Positions 60,028-64,000 of a DNA stretch of 64,000 nt are shown here, piece by piece (position 1 is the stretch's first letter; every line of letters begins with the position of its first letter). This DNA comes from Nymphaea colorata (lineage: Eukaryota; Streptophyta; Magnoliopsida; Nymphaeales; Nymphaeaceae): NCBI RefSeq assembly GCF_008831285.2, contig NC_045145.1, positions 5,456,802 to 5,520,801 on the forward strand, read 5' to 3'. The notes beneath the pieces were generated by a model. The model did no database searches and was not told where the DNA came from. It saw only the letters and a list, made by a program, of their open reading frames with translations. The position numbers were made by a program, and so were the translations under genes.

Positions 60028-61286
60028 GTTAATTGTGGGGTGCCGAAATCTCGGGCCGCGAGATTTGCCGCCGAGAGCGACTCCCCGTTCCCAAGATCAC
60101 TCGAGGGAGGCCTTGTTCTCGACCGTCCGTGCGGAATCTGTCCAGTCGTGGGGAAATTGCTTAGACCCTCCTAGCCGAAGGCGACGGTGACACCGCTAGG
60201 GCTGCGGCTTGGGTCACCATGGACGAGGGTTCCGTTTGCTAGAGACTCGGCCCGCCTGGCCGATGGTGGTGCGGGTGCTTTTGGACACGAGGCCCTCCTG
60301 GCCGAATGGCGCACACCGCGGTTGAAGCTCCTTCAGCTGTGCTGAGGGGCCGGTGCTCGGCAATGATGACCAAGCGTTGGGGTGGTGAATCTCCTGGGTC
60401 TGCCACATTGATTCGCTGAGAGTCACGACAGTCTCATCCGGTGCCACTAGACGACGAAACTATCCTTCCCGCTTTGCTCCTCTTGATGAGAAACCCGAAC
60501 AAGCCAAAGCTTGATTCAACCTTTCCTGCCACCCTCCCATTGGGCTATCCAGCTACCAACGAGGTTGAAGCATACTAGGGTCGAACCTTACAGGGCTCGT
60601 CGAGACCTAGTCTTGGCCTTCCATTCCGGCGATCCTTCTCCCACTGTCCACAGGGGTTAAGGCTGCCTACTAGGGTCGTCGTCAACTTGATCTTAGTACT
60701 GTAAGGGGAGGGAGCCGTGGAGATTATCAGCGCCTACCATATCCTTATCAGCCAGAGTTGTCGATGCTCGATACTAGCCAGCTACTTGGTGGTCTCCTCA
60801 CCAAAAGGTACTAGCTCAACCTTGTACACACGGTTGGTCTTCTCCTTCGTTGGTACTAGCCACTTTCCGCCAGTCTTCTCTAAGCCTTCCCATACTCGAC
60901 CTGCCTCTAACCACCTTCGTGTTCAAGGGGGTTGCACCGTGAAGAGCTTGCATATGCTACGGGGAAATGCGTAGATGGTCGTCACCAATGGGGGTGTTCC
61001 GGCCACCTCCACCTTGAACGATCACCGTCATTCTCTCCGGCCAGGACCACGGGCCGGGGTCTTCTTCTCTACTAGCCAGAGCCACGGGCTAGAGAGTTTC
61101 ACTCATCCGGTACCACCAGACGATGAGGGAGATACACGCCATCATGGGCGGGGAATACACTACCGCTCAGGATAGGGGAATACACGCCATCGGGCGGGAA
61201 AGGGGAGAGACGATCTCAAGCAAGAGCTATAAGCTTCATATTCAAAAATATATTCCGGTATATCCTTGCCCAAGGGCTACAAGGGC

Positions 61287-61294
61287 TATTTATA
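61287..61294 (-). promoter_or_regulatory. TATA-like box in block E
   Basis: TATAAATA on the minus strand in an otherwise GC-richer block. It suggests that E is an LTR read leftward. Confidence 0.45.
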
Positions 61295-61429
61295 GGCTCG
61301 TGGCCTAGATTGAAGCAAATCTATTAATTAACCTAACTAATGATGTTCAAAGCTATCCTAATTAAATGGCTCCTCGTGAAGCCTCAAACAATAAAGCCTA
61401 ACTAGGGAAATGCAGATGGAATTGAAGAG

Positions 61430-61870
61430 GTTCTCGTGATGATGGAGATGACGAGTTCCCAAGAAGCATTGATGGGTGGTGGGTGATTGCTTGCGTGGGA
61501 ATGGAAGAGGTCTCCTCGTTAATGGCATGGATGTTGCTAGACTCCAAGGAGCATTGACGATGGAGTGGATGACGATGGCCTTGATGATGAGAGATGAGTT
61601 GGCGTGGTTCCAAGGAGTATTAATGACTTGCGGTTGGGAATGATGCATGCTCCTTGACGAGAGGGAGAAGTCCTTCTCGAGGTGTTGGTGGTTGATCCCT
61701 TGATTGACAATGATGAGTGGAGGAATCGAGGATGGAATGAATGTCTGCATGGGAATGGTGAAGAGCATTGATGGCTTGCTAGACACCAAGGCACATTGAT
61801 GGCCTGCATGGGAATGGCGCACAACCTTCCTCGTGCAAGGAGCTCCTTGATGATGAGGGAGAGGGTGCAC
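61430..61870. repeat. Degenerate minisatellite in block E
   Basis: Variants of AGCATTGATGG and GCATGGGAATGG recur irregularly (for example near 61466, 61495, 61549, 61616, 61639, 61746, 61766, 61795 and 61807), spaced tens of bases apart. The array keeps two minus-strand frames open by composition; their His/Pro/Ser-rich translation is not a recognised protein. Confidence 0.6.
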
Positions 61871-63194
61871 TGAATGCTGGTTGGTCCCAAGGTGGATATT
61901 AATGCTTGATGCGGATACTCATACTGGCATTAACTCCGATGGTTGGGAAGGTGAAGGGGCGAGTTCTAGTTCTTCCACTAGAGTGCGGGGGGAAGATCGG
62001 TCCAGTATGAAAAGACCATTCTACCCTTCCTCGCCATGGTTTCCGCCACATTGGCTTTTCGGGTCTGCCTCGGTTGATCCATGCTGGATGTTGACTACCG
62101 TTGCTTTCCCTTTCCTGTGGCGTTGGCGTCCTGAGTGACGCTTGGTGTTACGACCGTTGCTAGCGCATCTGTCTACGCCCGGTCGTCCCACTGCTGTCCT
62201 GCGCACCGCAGTCCTCCGACTACGGTCACAGTGTTTCCACTGTGTGGCCTCTGCCCGGCCATCCCGACCGTATGGTCTGCCATAGCGCCGGTTCACCGGT
62301 GCGCCGATGTCTTTGACCTCGGCTAGCCACCTTCTCTGTTGCGGCCTCCTTTGCCTGAGGTCAGCCCAGAGGCGCTGTTTGTGCCTGCGCCCAAGGCTTG
62401 CAGCCTCGCACCTTAGTAAAGCTTACCTCGACTGGTGCTTGCGCTACGGTCTACGTGCCTGGTCTCGGCCTGTGTGGCCGAGGTGGTCACCTTCTGGCTA
62501 CCTCGGGGGTCTCTTCCGGCGATAGCCCGCCCCTCCTTAGCCATGGTACTGGCCGCTCTCGACAGGGCAGAATTTGGCACGTAACATTATCCTTGTGGAC
62601 CTGTATGTCTATCATGTCGTACTATAGGATCCAAGTGCTGAAGGCCCTTTAGTTAGAATAGCTTAGAGGGAGAACTGCATTTATGAGTGTTTCAAATTTG
62701 AGAATTGAAGGCAAATGCTTATCGTATCATTTTCATTCTTTCAGGTTATCTTGCTAGGTGTTGGTTCCAAAGTATCAAAAGCAATTTTGAATGCTGGAAA
62801 TGGGGATTGTGTACTTCAAAGGAAACAATCATTGAGTAACATATCCATGACTTGCCCTTATATGCATCTCTTGTGGCACCTACGTATGGTGCATATTTTC
62901 TGGCTTTTGCTGTGCTGACAGTTGGTGGAACCTATTTCTGCTGTAAACTTAGAAGACAAAGGCAGCACCATGGTGGTGTTAGATACCAGGATCTTGAGAT
63001 GGGTTTGCCATAATCTGACATTCTAGGCACTACCACCTCATGGAAGCTGGAACCTAGTCCAGCTAATGGTTGGAATCGAGATTGGGATGATGGTTGAGAA
63101 GATGAGGAATCAGCAACACCCAACAGACCCATGAATCGCCACGCCTCTAGAGCCACTGAAAAAGATGGATGGGAACAATTGGGATGATCGATAG

Positions 63195-64000
63195 CCTTCT
63201 AGTTAGAGTTGGAAAAGAGAAGAAATATATGTTATCTTTTGACTGGTCAAGATAGTCCATATTTTTATTCTAGTTAAGAGGGAAGTTCTTTTGGGCATTG
63301 GAGTGGAAAGGATGTGACAATACATGAAATCAAAGCTCATGAATGCTGACATTCACCTCTACTGCTAGACGTTGAAGCCATCAAGGACATTTTGTAGACA
63401 GTCAAAGTTCATGTGATCTTTCAATGTAACATCACTTGTCACCCCTCCTCAATACAGAGTATTTTATAGTTGGCAAAATTTGTTGGTTGAGAATTATCGG
63501 TGAGAAATTAGAAGTTCGGGTGCCTAAAATATCAAAAGGTGCATCTATTAACAACTTTGAATGGTAGGGGGGCTCCAGTTGTTAACAGATAAAGGTTTTG
63601 ACTTGTTTCATGTAAAATTAACAGTTTATTCATGATAGAAGATATTGATATTGGTAATTGCAATCTTGCATGTTTCTTGCTGAAAAACCTTTGGTTTTCT
63701 GCCTACTTTTGTTTCACCATATTGGTCTGCTTCGCCTGTGAATGTGAAGCCATGCACACACTACATCACATAAAGGGGTGACAAATTCCAAAATTATATT
63801 GACCATCTCTCAAGGGAAATATACGATTGGACATCTCTCTCACTCTCTTTCACTCTCTCTCTCTCTCTATCTATATATATATATATATCTATATATATAT
63901 ATATATAGTTGCAATTATCATTCTTATAATACCGTAGGTCCATGGTCTAATGAAATAGACCAAAACATTGGGCAGATCTTCTATCAAAAAATAAATTGGA
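63195..64000. other. 3' flank with CT/TA microsatellite
   Basis: AT-rich DNA after the membrane-protein relic. It includes a CT run at about 63852-63868 passing into a TA run at 63869-63907. No gene recognised before the window ends. Confidence 0.6.

Larger units (their letters stand above)
60034..62586 (-). mobile_element. Block E: candidate solo LTR abutting element D
   Basis: On the plus strand it runs from TGTGGGGTGCCG to GGCACGTAACA; read on the minus strand that is TGTTACGTGCC...GGCACCCCACA, with TG...CA ends and matching inner GTGCC/GGCAC. A TATAAATA box lies on the minus strand at 61287-61294, supporting minus orientation. No coding motif was found. Flanking 5-mers TTAAT (60029-60033) and TTATC (62587-62591) do not match each other, but TTATC matches the left flank of element D, so E probably lies inside or at the end of D's insertion. 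It could alternatively be part of D itself. Confidence 0.5.
52205..63194 (+). pseudogene. Decayed plant single-pass membrane-protein gene, two exons split by elements D and E
   Basis: Exon 52205-52357 (51 codons, GT donor) includes PNQSFLVVHNDGEDDLHANI, a lumenal-domain style seen in an uncharacterised plant transmembrane protein family (possibly DUF7356; the number is from memory). The next exon starts after an AG at 62744, in matching phase: SKAILNAGNGDCVLQ, then after a frameshift before about 62870 a membrane segment (YGAYFLAFAVLTVGGTYFCC), a basic stretch KLRRQRQ and RYQDLEMGLP. Stops follow at GLP and after NRDWDDG, and a frame change precedes the acidic Trp-rich end (NNWDD). N-terminal exons were not found. 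The 10.4-kb intron is almost entirely the D+E retroelement block. It is a pseudogene by its breaks; the family call is moderate. Confidence 0.68.

Noticed and set aside
61358-61870. 170-residue minus-strand frame in block E
   Set aside because: Produced by the degenerate minisatellite; low-complexity product with no recognisable domain.

Overview
The window is nuclear DNA from a flowering plant. The support is a spliced plant-type phosphopantothenate-cysteine ligase gene with GT-AG introns, decayed copies of plant gene families, three Ty1/copia retrotransposons primed by a plant-type initiator-Met tRNA site (TGGTATCAGAGC), large gypsy-type LTRs, hAT-like elements and AT-rich intergenic DNA. 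The species cannot be named from the sequence alone. Only one gene looks intact; most of the rest is layered transposons and the genes they have split.

Layout. 1-4162: AT-rich intergenic DNA with no gene recognised. 4163-8733 (minus): an apparently intact nine-exon PPCS gene (323 residues, coenzyme A synthesis), with a recent 176-bp tandem duplication in intron 7. 8734-13949: intergenic, with a 1.0-kb hAT-like element (9892-10898), a decayed unidentified coding segment (about 12385-12715, minus) and a second hAT-like element (13034-13715). 13955-19248: a complete, very young copia element (A) with 287-bp LTRs differing at one base and a perfect CAATC target duplication, but with one in-frame TGA in gag. 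19254-26315: mostly non-coding, with a diverged tandem duplication, a hairpin, the frameshifted last exon of a class III peroxidase (24188-24623, minus) and a MITE-like element. 26316-29013: a 5'-truncated gypsy-type LTR.

29014-50951 (+): seven exons of a decayed gene resembling the plant ZFYVE26-like protein. Its first visible intron is about 16.7 kb because copia element B (31227-44948, TSD GTTAC) lies in it. B is itself split by a 3.1-kb gypsy-type solo LTR (32286-35382, TSD TCAAT) and by an antisense copia element C (36203-41397, TSD CTTCA). LTR differences rank the copia insertions: B oldest (about 24/241), then C (about 26/386), and A very recent (1/287). 52205-63194 (+): two exons of a decayed plant membrane-protein gene, separated by a gypsy-like non-autonomous element D (LTRs 53130-55270 and 57937-60027) joined to a second LTR-like block E (60034-62586). 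TTATC flanks the whole D+E block. The window ends in CT/TA microsatellite DNA.

No operon-like or otherwise novel system is visible. The interest lies in the nested insertion history, in copia LTR ends that double as the last codon and stop codon of pol, in palindromes in the LTR U3 regions, and in a few unidentified segments.
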